This document shows, one piece after another, positions 42,804-51,447 of a DNA stretch of 64,000 nucleotides. The stretch spans positions 34,623 to 98,622 of the forward strand of contig NZ_BMNN01000008.1 in the NCBI RefSeq assembly GCF_014646575.1. Reading direction: 5' to 3'. The notes under the pieces are model-generated. The model was given only the letters and a program-made list of their open reading frames with translations, did no database searches and was not told the origin of the DNA. Position 1 is the first letter of the stretch. The number at the start of each line of letters is the position of its first letter. Origin of the DNA: Halopseudomonas pertucinogena (GTDB taxonomy: Bacteria > Pseudomonadota > Gammaproteobacteria > Pseudomonadales > Pseudomonadaceae). A program made the translations under genes and the position numbers.

Positions 42804-43507
42804 ATGAGCGTAGACGAACAGACTGGCCGCAGTATATGGCCGACCGCGCGCGCAGCACCAGCCACCCGGCGCTGGCCGCATTCCACAGCACCAGCTGGCC
42901 AGATGCCGGGACGCCCCTGAAGGAGCTGCAGCTGGTGGCGATGGATATCGAAACCACCGGGCTGGACGCCCGGCGCCACGCCATCGTCAGCATCGGGCTG
43001 GTGCCCTTCACCCTGGAGCGCATATACACCGACCGGGCATGGTATCAGCTGGTTCGCCCCTACGGTGACCTGCTGCCGGAGTCGGTGACCTTTCACCACA
43101 TCACCCATTCGGATATCCGCCAGGCGCCGCGCTTTGCCGAAATCATCGGGCCGCTGCTTGAACGTCTGGCAGGCAAGGTAGTGGTGGTACATTACCGCAA
43201 GATCGAACGCCCTTTCTTGGACGAGGCGGTCAAGCATGCAATCGGCGAAAGCCTGCAGTTCCCTGTGATCGACACCATGCAGATAGAAGCGGACCTGCAT
43301 CCGCAACGGGACCCGGGCTGGTTCGCCCGGATGCTCGGGAGGCAACCGCTGTCCATCCGCCTGGCCGACAGCCGCAGCCGTTACCGGCTGCCGCTGTATC
43401 AGGCCCACCATGCGCTGACCGATGCCCTGGCGACGGCGGAACTGTTCCAGGCCCAGGTGGCCACGCACTTCTCGCCGGACGCCCAGGTCGGAGACCTGTG
43501 GTATTGA
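42800..43507 (+). CDS. DnaQ-like 3'-5' exonuclease (DEDDh family)
   Basis: A 235-residue exonuclease related to the DNA polymerase III epsilon chain. Exo I is MDIETTG with D49 and E51; Exo II lies near VVVHYRKIERPFLD; Exo III is HHALTDALATAEL with its His and Asp. About 45 N-terminal residues precede the domain. It starts with GTG overlapping the stop of the DUF294 gene (GTGA), so the two are co-translated; this pair is widespread in pseudomonads, often near acetate or other solute symporters. It is unlikely to be the replicative proofreader. Substrate unknown. Confidence 0.9.
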   Translation: MNERRRTDWPQYMADRARSTSHPALAAFHSTSWPDAGTPLKELQLVAMDIETTGLDARRHAIVSIGLVPFTLERIYTDRAWYQLVRPYGDLLPESVTFHHITHSDIRQAPRFAEIIGPLLERLAGKVVVVHYRKIERPFLDEAVKHAIGESLQFPVIDTMQIEADLHPQRDPGWFARMLGRQPLSIRLADSRSRYRLPLYQAHHALTDALATAELFQAQVATHFSPDAQVGDLWY

Positions 43508-43511
43508 TCAC

Positions 43512-45179
43512 TCAGCGCGGCTCGCTCATCAACCCCTTGATGATGGCCACGCAGCCGGCCAGCAACACGATGGTGAACGGCAATCCGGTGGAAACCGCCA
43601 TGGCCTGCAGCGCGACCAGCCCGCCGCCGAGCAGCAGCGCGATCGCCAGTACCCCTTCGAGTATCGTCCAGAAAATCCGCTGACCGACGGGGGCATTGAT
43701 CTTGCCGCCAGCGGTGATGGCATCGATCACCAGCGAACCCGAGTCGGAGGAGGTGATGAAGAACATGATCACCAGTACCACACCGATGAACGAGGTGATC
43801 GCCGACAACGGCAGCTGGCCGAGCATGGCGAACAGCTGCAGTTCAAGGGCCGCTTCCTGTACCCCGGTGAAATTGTCGGTCAGAAGCTGGTCGATCGCGG
43901 TACCGCCGAAGGCGGTCATCCACAATACCGACACCACCGACGGCACCAGGGTGACCGCAATGAGGAACTCGCGCACTGTCCTGCCGCGACTGATACGGGC
44001 GATGAACATGCCGACAAAGGGCGACCAGCTGATCCACCAGGCCCAGTAGAACGCCGTCCAGCCCTGGCTGAAGTTGGCATCCTCCCGTCCAACCGGGTTG
44101 GCCAGCGCCGGCAGGTAGCTGGCGTAGGAACCAAGATTCCTGAAAAAGCCTTCCAGAATACCCAGCGTCGGGCCGAACGTGATGACGAACAGCAGCAGCA
44201 GAAAAGCCAGGCCGATATTGATCTTGGAGAGCCGCTGGACCCCCTTGTCCACCCCGGATACCACCGACCACAGGGCTACGGTGATGATAGCGATGATCAG
44301 CAGCACCAGGGTCAGGTTGGTGTTGGGTATGCCGAACAGCAGGTTCATCCCCGCCCCTGCCTGCTGCGCACCCAGTCCGAGCGAGGTGACCAGACCGAAC
44401 ATGGTGGCGAATACCGCGAGGATATCGATCACATGGCCAGGCCAGCCCCAGATGCGCTCACCCAGCAGGGGATAGAAGATGGAACGAACGCTCAATGGCA
44501 GGCCCTTGTTGTAGGCAAAGATCGCCAGTGACAGCGCGACGATGGCGTAGATCCCCCAGGGGTGCAGCCCCCAGTGGAAGATGGTGGCTGCCATGCCCAG
44601 TCTGAGCGACTCCGTCGCATCCCCGGCGGCGCCACCGAGCGGCGCCCAGTCGGTACGCTCACCTGTTGCCCCCACGGTGATGCCCTCGAAGGCGGCCGAA
44701 AAATGGCCCATGGGTTCGGCCACACCGTAGAACATCAGGCCGATTCCCATGCCCGCAGCGAACAACATGGAAAACCAGCCCAGATAGGTATAGTCCGGCA
44801 CGGCTTCCTTGCCGCCGATGCGAACCCTGCCCAGTGGCGAGATCACCAGTGCCAGACACAGCAGCACGAAGATGTTCGCGGCGCTGATGAAGAACCAGGC
44901 CATGTTGCTGGTCAGCCAGCCCCGCACCCCGGTGAAGGCTTCGGCGGCCTGGTCCTGCAGGGCCAGGGTAAGCAGCACGAACAGCAGAATGGTACCGGCC
45001 GAGATGAGAAATACCTTGCTGTGGATATCCAGGCTGAGGGTGATCTTACCCGAGAAGTTGTCCTGGCCGACCACATAATCGGTGTCGATCAGATTGGCCT
45101 CGCCCGAGGGGGCCGGAATGCCATCATCCTGGACTTCCGGCTCATGGATCGGCTTGTCGTTATTCGGGTCGGTCCCCAT
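43512..45179 (-). CDS. BCCT family betaine/carnitine/choline transporter
   Basis: A 555-residue secondary transporter that takes up a quaternary ammonium osmolyte. About 12 helices are visible after a ~50-residue hydrophilic N-terminus. Family motifs are clear: GWFSMLFAAGMGIGLMFYGVAEP (quoted in part GMGIGLMFYGVAEP), HWGLHPWGIYA, and the signature WTAFYWAWWISWSPFVG with the aromatic box residues, then FIARISRGRT. The Gly-Met-Gly-Ile-Gly stretch is that of proton- or sodium-coupled betaine carriers. An AGGAG site lies 6 bases before the ATG. It converges on the exonuclease gene. Confidence 0.95.
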   Translation of the reverse strand: MGTDPNNDKPIHEPEVQDDGIPAPSGEANLIDTDYVVGQDNFSGKITLSLDIHSKVFLISAGTILLFVLLTLALQDQAAEAFTGVRGWLTSNMAWFFISAANIFVLLCLALVISPLGRVRIGGKEAVPDYTYLGWFSMLFAAGMGIGLMFYGVAEPMGHFSAAFEGITVGATGERTDWAPLGGAAGDATESLRLGMAATIFHWGLHPWGIYAIVALSLAIFAYNKGLPLSVRSIFYPLLGERIWGWPGHVIDILAVFATMFGLVTSLGLGAQQAGAGMNLLFGIPNTNLTLVLLIIAIITVALWSVVSGVDKGVQRLSKINIGLAFLLLLFVITFGPTLGILEGFFRNLGSYASYLPALANPVGREDANFSQGWTAFYWAWWISWSPFVGMFIARISRGRTVREFLIAVTLVPSVVSVLWMTAFGGTAIDQLLTDNFTGVQEAALELQLFAMLGQLPLSAITSFIGVVLVIMFFITSSDSGSLVIDAITAGGKINAPVGQRIFWTILEGVLAIALLLGGGLVALQAMAVSTGLPFTIVLLAGCVAIIKGLMSEPR

Positions 45180-45308
45180 GTCTGCTCCTTGTATAGCGTT
45201 GCGCGCCAGCTCTTACTACTCTAGACGGCGAATCGAGGGTTGCGCCATGGTAACCCAATCAGCGTGCCGGCTGCCTCCGACCCGGGCAGCGCAACCCGCG
45301 CCTGCCGA

Positions 45309-45518
45309 TCAGCCGCCCTGGTGCTGCCGTTCGTCAACAGATTCGAGAATACCGACCACATCGGCCGCAGTCATGCGGTAGCTCTTCATCAGCGCCTTGA
45401 GCTCGTCTCCGAACTCCCGCGCTTCGCGCAGGCGTTCGGTTTTTCTGTTGGCCTCGAGCTGCGCCAGACTCTCGGCGAGTTTGCGTTCGATTTCCCGAAA
45501 CGAAGCATTCCTGGTCAT
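45309..45518 (-). CDS. small protein resembling the oligomerisation domain of MvaT/H-NS
   Basis: A 69-residue protein made of two helices: a charged coiled coil (FREIERKLAESLAQLEANRK, then LREAREFGDELKALMKSY) followed by RMTAADVVGILESVDE. The stretch EFGDELKALMKSYRMTAADVVGIL resembles MvaT positions EFEEKLRALMGEYQKSLRDVIALL (both given only as short comparisons). The AT-rich-DNA-binding C-terminal half of MvaT is absent, and I find no remnant in any frame of the next 130 bases. The start at 45518 is chosen by the similarity; the ribosome-binding site is poor and upstream starts up to 45677 are possible. It could be a natural H-NS-family antagonist or an unrelated coiled-coil protein. Confidence 0.5.
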   Translation of the reverse strand: MTRNASFREIERKLAESLAQLEANRKTERLREAREFGDELKALMKSYRMTAADVVGILESVDERQHQGG

Positions 45519-45742
45519 GTTCAACCCATTGCAATGCACATGTCTGTGAAAGATTCGCGGCACGGCGCGAAGCAGCAAGAACTTATCCATTAGCGGACAG
45601 CCATTGCTCAGACAGATGATGATGTGTTCAGAAGCGAGACACCGTGTACGGTGGAGCTGTGTTCGACCGGCATCCACCGATCAAACGGACCCAGCAGACC
45701 TGCTGGAGTTCACGAAGTCTATCATGAAAATTCGTCACGGGC

Positions 45743-47800
45743 TCAGGGCCCGGCCCAGTCCAGCGCCAGGCCGCTGATCCGGCGCACCGGCTGGGACACC
45801 GCCGCCTCGAAGATGCCGCTGCGGGTTTCCCCCAGGCTGAAGTGCGCGCTGGCCCGGGTGATGGCGGTATACACCAGTTCCTTGGTCAACAGCGGACTGC
45901 GGCTGTCCGGCAGCACCAGCAGGGCATGGGCGAACTCCGAGCCCTGGGATTTGTGCACGGTCATGGCGAATACCGTTTCCACCTCGGTCAGCCGACTGGG
46001 CAGTACGAAGCGTACCCCCCTGGAGCCGTCATTGCGCGGAAAGGCCACCCGCAGCATCAGCCGCTCCTGCTCACCCGGCTGCAGGGCCGGCTCCCGGATC
46101 CGCAGGGCGATGCCGATATCGCCGTTCATCAATCCCAGCGAGTAGTCGTTGCGCGTCACCAGCACCGGTCGCCCTTCATACCAGCCGCTGGGCTCGGGCA
46201 GCAGACCACGGCGGTGCAGCAGACCGGCGATATGCTGGTTGAGCCCTTCAACACCCCAGGGCCCGCGGCGCAGCGCGCAGAGCACCTGGAACCGGTCGAA
46301 GGCCTGCAGTACCTGTCGCGCCCAGTCCTCCCAGACCGGATCCTCGGCGCTTTGCTGTGGCGACGGACGCTGTTCCTGCAGCTGCTGCAGGTAGCTGGCG
46401 TAACCCGGCAGCCCATCGCTGCCCAGCAGCAGGCTCGCCCAGGCCGGGTCCCGCTCGCCGCTGAGGCTGTACTGGCGGATATCTCCGTAGCGCTGATCGG
46501 AAAGAATCTGCCGGGCGGCAGCCGGATCGGCCCGGTTGACAGCGCGCGCCAGCTGGCCGATACCGCTGTCCGCACCGAAGCGGTGAGAGTGGCGCAGCAT
46601 CACGGTCTGTTGTGCCAGCCGATGGTGCCGGTCATCCCCCGGCTCCAGGCCGCTGCCGGCAATACTCTGACCGCTGGCCTGCTCCAGCCAGCGGCGGGTT
46701 TCCTCGCTGTAACGGCCGGCTTCGGCATCCCGGCACAGATCACCCAGCACCGCGCCCGCCTCCACCGAGGCAAGCTGGTCCTTGTCCCCCAGCAGGATCA
46801 ACCGGGCCCGGGGCGGCAAGGCGTCGAGCAGACAGGCCATCATCTCCAGATCGATCATCGACGCCTCGTCTACTACCAGCACATCCAGCGCCAGGGGGTT
46901 GCCGGCATGGTGGCGGAACCGGCGGGTGTCCGGCAGACTGCCGAGCAGCCGATGCAGCGTGGTGACCTCCCGGGGGATCTGGTCCCGCACCGCAGGGTCG
47001 ATCTGCAGACTGCCGATCTGGCCACCGATGGATTCGGTCAGCCGTGCAGCAGCCTTGCCGGTGGGCGCCGCCAGGTGAATGCGCAGCGGCTGCCCTGCTT
47101 CCACGGCCGGTCCCTGCAACAGGGCGAGCAGGCGCACCACGGTGGTCGTCTTGCCGGTACCCGGCCCGCCGGTGATGATGCTGAACGCGCCGCGCGCCGC
47201 CAGCGCACAGGCCAGTTTCTGCCAGTCGGGGTGCTGGCGACTGCCAGCGAAGAGCGCGTCCAGCTGCGCTGGGAGATTGTCCGGCAACGACATGCGGGTA
47301 GCCAGCCGCTCCCGCAGGGCTGACGAGACCTGACGCTCATAATTCCAGTAACGACGCAGGTAGAGTCGTGAATCCTGCAGTATCAGCGGTCGGTTCTGCT
47401 GGTCGGCACCGGGCCTGGCCACCAGCGAGCTTGCGCTCAGCACCTCGGCCCAGCGGGCTGCGGTAACCGTGCGCAACAGCTCCGATGGCAACCGCACATC
47501 ATGCCCGGCTTGCTGGCCCTCCGGCGGCAACGAGAGGCTGGCGTCCGGATTGTGCAGGGTTTCAGCCAGGTCCAGACAGACGTGGCCGTGCCCGAGCTGG
47601 TGACTGGTGAGGGCAGCGGCCAGCAGCACCAGTGGCTCGGCGTGCGGCTGCATATCGAGCAGGAACTGCACCAGGGCGCGGTCCAGCGCCCGCAGCCAGC
47701 CGACCTCGACCCATTGCTGCACCTGGTGCAGCACGGCGTCCAGGTCAGGCTCGGTTACCGACAGGTCGGCCAGCAGGTCCAATTGCATGTCATTGCTCAT
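45743..47800 (-). CDS. recD: exodeoxyribonuclease V subunit alpha (RecD)
   Basis: RecD is the 5'-3' helicase of RecBCD. The 685-residue SF1 helicase has an N-terminal RecB-interaction domain, Walker A GGPGTGKT with Lys217, the DEAS Walker B in VLVVDEASMIDLEMM, LLGDKDQLASVEAGAV (motif III) and the C-terminal helicase motif AMTVHKSQGSEF. The ATG at 47800 overlaps the recB stop (ATGA); the longer reading into recB is not used. It is the last gene of recC-recB-recD. Confidence 0.98.
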   Translation of the reverse strand: MSNDMQLDLLADLSVTEPDLDAVLHQVQQWVEVGWLRALDRALVQFLLDMQPHAEPLVLLAAALTSHQLGHGHVCLDLAETLHNPDASLSLPPEGQQAGHDVRLPSELLRTVTAARWAEVLSASSLVARPGADQQNRPLILQDSRLYLRRYWNYERQVSSALRERLATRMSLPDNLPAQLDALFAGSRQHPDWQKLACALAARGAFSIITGGPGTGKTTTVVRLLALLQGPAVEAGQPLRIHLAAPTGKAAARLTESIGGQIGSLQIDPAVRDQIPREVTTLHRLLGSLPDTRRFRHHAGNPLALDVLVVDEASMIDLEMMACLLDALPPRARLILLGDKDQLASVEAGAVLGDLCRDAEAGRYSEETRRWLEQASGQSIAGSGLEPGDDRHHRLAQQTVMLRHSHRFGADSGIGQLARAVNRADPAAARQILSDQRYGDIRQYSLSGERDPAWASLLLGSDGLPGYASYLQQLQEQRPSPQQSAEDPVWEDWARQVLQAFDRFQVLCALRRGPWGVEGLNQHIAGLLHRRGLLPEPSGWYEGRPVLVTRNDYSLGLMNGDIGIALRIREPALQPGEQERLMLRVAFPRNDGSRGVRFVLPSRLTEVETVFAMTVHKSQGSEFAHALLVLPDSRSPLLTKELVYTAITRASAHFSLGETRSGIFEAAVSQPVRRISGLALDWAGP

Positions 47801-50800
47801 GTCGCTACCTCTGCCAGCCGCCCGGCAAACAGTTGATCCAGCTGTTCGATCAGCTCCCGGGGCGGGCATTGATGCCACAGCCCACCGCTCTGCCCCTCGC
47901 TGCCCCGTACGAACCAGTACAGCGCACCGCCCATGTGCCGGTCGTAGTCATAATCCGGCAGTCGGGCCTGCAGCTGGCGATGCAGCGCCAGCAGGTAGAA
48001 TATGTACTGGAGATCGTAACGATGTTCCAGCACCGCCGCGGTCATCGCCTCCGGGGTATACGCCTGGGCATCGGTACCCAGCCAGTTGGATTTGTAGTCC
48101 ACCACGTAGTAACGCCCCCCGTGCTCGAATACCAGGTCGATGAAGCCCTTGAACATGCCGTTCAGGCGGTCACGCATCAGCACGGCGCGGGGCTGGCCGC
48201 CCAGCGTGCGCTCGCAGATCAGCTGGTCGACCTGTTGCACATCCACCCGGGCGGCGCTGAACATGAATTCCAGCTCGACCTGGTACTGGCCATCCACCAG
48301 ATCTGCCAGCGCCAGCCCGGTGCCGGGGACCAGGCCTGGGCGACGCAGCAACCCGGCCAGCCAGTCGGCCAGGCAATCGCTCCATTGCTCCCAGCCACGC
48401 CGCACACAGCGCGGGCGCAGACGCTCCCGGCTGAGCTGGGGGTCGGCGAAATGTCCAAAGCCTTCCGCCCCCGCCAGCTCAAGCAAGCCGTGGAGAAAGG
48501 TCCCCGGCTGCGGCCCTCGGGGGAAGCGGTGGATGGTGGGCGCTTCCCCGGGTCTGAGGGGCAGAAACTGCGGGCGGCGATCATCGTCTGCCATCTGTGC
48601 AGACAGTGGCGAATCCGGCGCATCGCCTCCTGTGACCAGGGCGCTGTAGGAGCTGATCCACCAGGGCTCGAAGGGGGCGTGTCCGGGCGTCCGCTCATGC
48701 AGCGCGCTGCTGTCGCCCGGCTCCGGCTGATAATGGCTATCTGCTGCTTCAGGGGCGGGACTGACGGCAACGCCGGGGATGTCCTGCCAGCTGACGAGCC
48801 AGCGTGCCAACCCTTCCGTTGTTGCCAGCCGCTCGCCTCCACCCAGCAGCCAGGCTGCGGCTCCCTCATGCAGCACCGACGCCCTGGAATTGCCCCGCCG
48901 CAGGTCCGCCAGCCCGAGCCAGCAGGCGTGCCGGGCCCGGGTCAGCGCCACATAGAGCAGACGCAGGTCTTCACCAAGCCGCTCGCGGTCAGCCTGTTGC
49001 GTCTGCTCGTCGTCGGGATTCATTACCCAGGTGCTTTCCCCATCGCTGTGCAACCGCACCGGCTCACCCTTCTTCACCGGCCGGCTGTGGGCGATGAAAG
49101 GCAGAAACACCAGGGGGTACTCCAGCCCCTTGGACTTGTGGATGGTCACTACCTTGACCAGCTCGGCGTCGCTTTCCAGCCGCAGCACCTGTTCCTCGGC
49201 GGCGCCGCCCTGCTGGACCCGGCGGATGCTTTCACTCAGATGCCGGATCAACGCCTGCTCGCCATCGAGCTCCCGCGCGGCCTGCTGCAGCAGCTCGGCC
49301 AGGTGCAGCAGATTGGTCAGCTGACGTTCGCCATCGCCCTGGCGCACCAGACGCGCCGGCAGATGAAAATCGTGCATGAAACGATGCAGCATGGGCAGCA
49401 CGCCCTGCCGCAGCCAGATATGACGATAGCTGCGGAAGCGCTCGACCCACCGCTCCCAGCGCCGCTCGTCCTGATTCAGCTGTTCCAGTTCCGCCCAGCT
49501 CAACGCCAGGGTGGCCGTGGCCAGGGCGGCGCGCAGCAGCCGGTCGTTACCGGGGTCGGCACAGGCGCGCAGCCAACGCAGCACGTCCTCGGCCTGCCGG
49601 GTGGCCAGCACCGAGTCCTTGTCCGACAGGTACACGCTGCGCACCCCGCGGGCGGCCAGCGCATCGCGGATGGCCTGGGCTTCGCGTCCGGTTCGCACCA
49701 GCACCGCCATGTCTGCCGGTCGCACCGGCTGCAACCCGCCTTGCGGATCATCGAATCCGGCATCGCCCGCCTGGCCGGCCTGCAACAACTCGACCATGGC
49801 GGTGGCACAACGGGCTGCCATCTCGCGGCGGTAATCCTCTGCGGTGAGCGGTTCTGCCGAGGCGAGGTGCCAGGCGGTCAGTGCCGGAGCCGGCTGCCCG
49901 CGTACCGTCCACACCTCGCTGCGCCCTCTGGCGGCCACCGGCAGAAAGGGCAGTGGATTGGGCTCGCCCTGTCCCCCTCGGAACAGGAAGGCGCCGTTAT
50001 TCCAGCTGGTTTCAGCCTGGCTGAATACGCCGTTGACCGCCTCGACCATGTTCCGGCTCGAACGAAAGTTGGTATCCAGGTTCTCATGCCGTCCGTCCGT
50101 CGCTTCGCGCGCCTTCAGGTAGGTATGGATATCCGCCCCGCGGAAGGAGTAGATCGCCTGCTTGGGGTCGCCGATCAGCAGTAACGCCGTATCCGGATCG
50201 CTCTGTCCGACCCGGTAGATGCTGTCGAAGATGCGGTACTGCAGCGGGTCGGTATCCTGGAACTCGTCGATCAGCGCTACCGGGAACTGGCGGCGTATCA
50301 CCTCGGCCAGGCGTTCGCCGTTGGGCCCCTGCAGAGCGGCATCGAGCCGGGTGAGCATGTCATCAAAGCCCATCTGTGCGCGGCGCTGCTTTTCCCGCTC
50401 GAAGCGCTGACTGATCCACCAAGCGGCATGCCGCAGCGCTGGCTCCGCCGGGTCCGGCAGCGCGGCCAGCCGCTGCTCCAGGGTGGCCATGTCATCCAAT
50501 GCCGCACAGATGCCCGGCGGCAGGTCCAGCTCTATGCCTTTCTTGCAGGCATCACGCAGCCCTTCGTGGGTAAAGCGCTTGAAGTGGTCGCCGTTCTTGA
50601 ATTCCAACTTGCCGACGCCGTCGCACCAGGCCCGCAGCTGAGCGAGACGCGGCTCGTAAATGGACGGCTTGAGCTTGTTGCCGTTGAAGTGGCCGGCTGC
50701 GCAGGCCTGTTCATAAAACGCCTGCAGCTCCTCCAGCCATGGTGCCCAAGGCCGTCGGATCTGCTCCAGTTCACTGGCGGCCTGCTGCATGGCACGGGTC

Positions 50801-51447
50801 AGCAGCTGCTGCAGGTCACCTTCTTCAGGAGCACTGGCGCTGCTCATCCACGGTTTGATCAGCCGTCCCAGCTCATCCGGCTGTTGCCAGTGCTGGCGGA
50901 CCCACAACAGCGCCTCCCCCTGCAGCGGGTAACAATGCTCGCGCCAGTAATCGCGTACTACTTCGGCCAGCAGGTCGGATTGGTCGGTTTCCAGGGTCTG
51001 CTCGAACAGGCTGCCGCTGTCAAACGCGTGTTCGCGCAACATGCGCTGGCACCAGCTGTGGATGGTGGAGACGGCGGCCTGGTCCATCCACTGCCCGGCG
51101 ATATCCAGCTTGCGTGCAGCAGAGGCGTAGTGAGCCGGGTCGATGTCATCCAGCAGGCCTTGGAGGATGGGGTCTATCTCCTGCAGCTCACCGCGGAATG
51201 CCTGTGCCGCCTGCACCAGCCGTGCGCGGATGCGGTCTCGCAGCTCCTGTGTCGCGGCCTCGGTGAAGGTCACTACCAGAATGTCCGGCGGCAGCAGCTC
51301 ACGGGTGAAGCCGTTGTCCCCGCCATGCCCGAGCACCAGCCGCAGATACAGGGCGGAAATGGTGAAGGTCTTGCCGGTACCGGCGCTGGCTTCGATCAGG
51401 CGGCTGCCGCGCAACGGGCAGCGCAGCGCCAGCGGTGTATCACTCAT
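47797..51447 (-). CDS. recB: exodeoxyribonuclease V subunit beta (RecB)
   Basis: RecB supplies the 3'-5' helicase and the only nuclease of RecBCD, and loads RecA after Chi. The 1216-residue UvrD-like protein has Walker A ASAGTGKT at 20-27, VVTFTEAATQELRDRI, the Walker B region VALIDEFQDTDPLQY, LLIGDPKQAIYSFRGADI, VVTIHKSKGLEYPLVF, and the C-terminal RecB nuclease domain with the catalytic VVDYKSNWLG (Asp1117, Lys1119). Length is normal. The ATG at 51447 overlaps the recC stop by four bases, and the gene overlaps recD likewise. Confidence 0.99.
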   Translation of the reverse strand: MSDTPLALRCPLRGSRLIEASAGTGKTFTISALYLRLVLGHGGDNGFTRELLPPDILVVTFTEAATQELRDRIRARLVQAAQAFRGELQEIDPILQGLLDDIDPAHYASAARKLDIAGQWMDQAAVSTIHSWCQRMLREHAFDSGSLFEQTLETDQSDLLAEVVRDYWREHCYPLQGEALLWVRQHWQQPDELGRLIKPWMSSASAPEEGDLQQLLTRAMQQAASELEQIRRPWAPWLEELQAFYEQACAAGHFNGNKLKPSIYEPRLAQLRAWCDGVGKLEFKNGDHFKRFTHEGLRDACKKGIELDLPPGICAALDDMATLEQRLAALPDPAEPALRHAAWWISQRFEREKQRRAQMGFDDMLTRLDAALQGPNGERLAEVIRRQFPVALIDEFQDTDPLQYRIFDSIYRVGQSDPDTALLLIGDPKQAIYSFRGADIHTYLKAREATDGRHENLDTNFRSSRNMVEAVNGVFSQAETSWNNGAFLFRGGQGEPNPLPFLPVAARGRSEVWTVRGQPAPALTAWHLASAEPLTAEDYRREMAARCATAMVELLQAGQAGDAGFDDPQGGLQPVRPADMAVLVRTGREAQAIRDALAARGVRSVYLSDKDSVLATRQAEDVLRWLRACADPGNDRLLRAALATATLALSWAELEQLNQDERRWERWVERFRSYRHIWLRQGVLPMLHRFMHDFHLPARLVRQGDGERQLTNLLHLAELLQQAARELDGEQALIRHLSESIRRVQQGGAAEEQVLRLESDAELVKVVTIHKSKGLEYPLVFLPFIAHSRPVKKGEPVRLHSDGESTWVMNPDDEQTQQADRERLGEDLRLLYVALTRARHACWLGLADLRRGNSRASVLHEGAAAWLLGGGERLATTEGLARWLVSWQDIPGVAVSPAPEAADSHYQPEPGDSSALHERTPGHAPFEPWWISSYSALVTGGDAPDSPLSAQMADDDRRPQFLPLRPGEAPTIHRFPRGPQPGTFLHGLLELAGAEGFGHFADPQLSRERLRPRCVRRGWEQWSDCLADWLAGLLRRPGLVPGTGLALADLVDGQYQVELEFMFSAARVDVQQVDQLICERTLGGQPRAVLMRDRLNGMFKGFIDLVFEHGGRYYVVDYKSNWLGTDAQAYTPEAMTAAVLEHRYDLQYIFYLLALHRQLQARLPDYDYDRHMGGALYWFVRGSEGQSGGLWHQCPPRELIEQLDQLFAGRLAEVAT

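Noticed and set aside
45180..45308. Remnant of the MvaT DNA-binding domain downstream of the short coiled-coil gene
   Set aside because: Reading the minus-strand frames gave no stretch like the conserved NPHTGEV...GGNHKTLKEW block, so a simple frameshift of a full MvaT gene is not supported.
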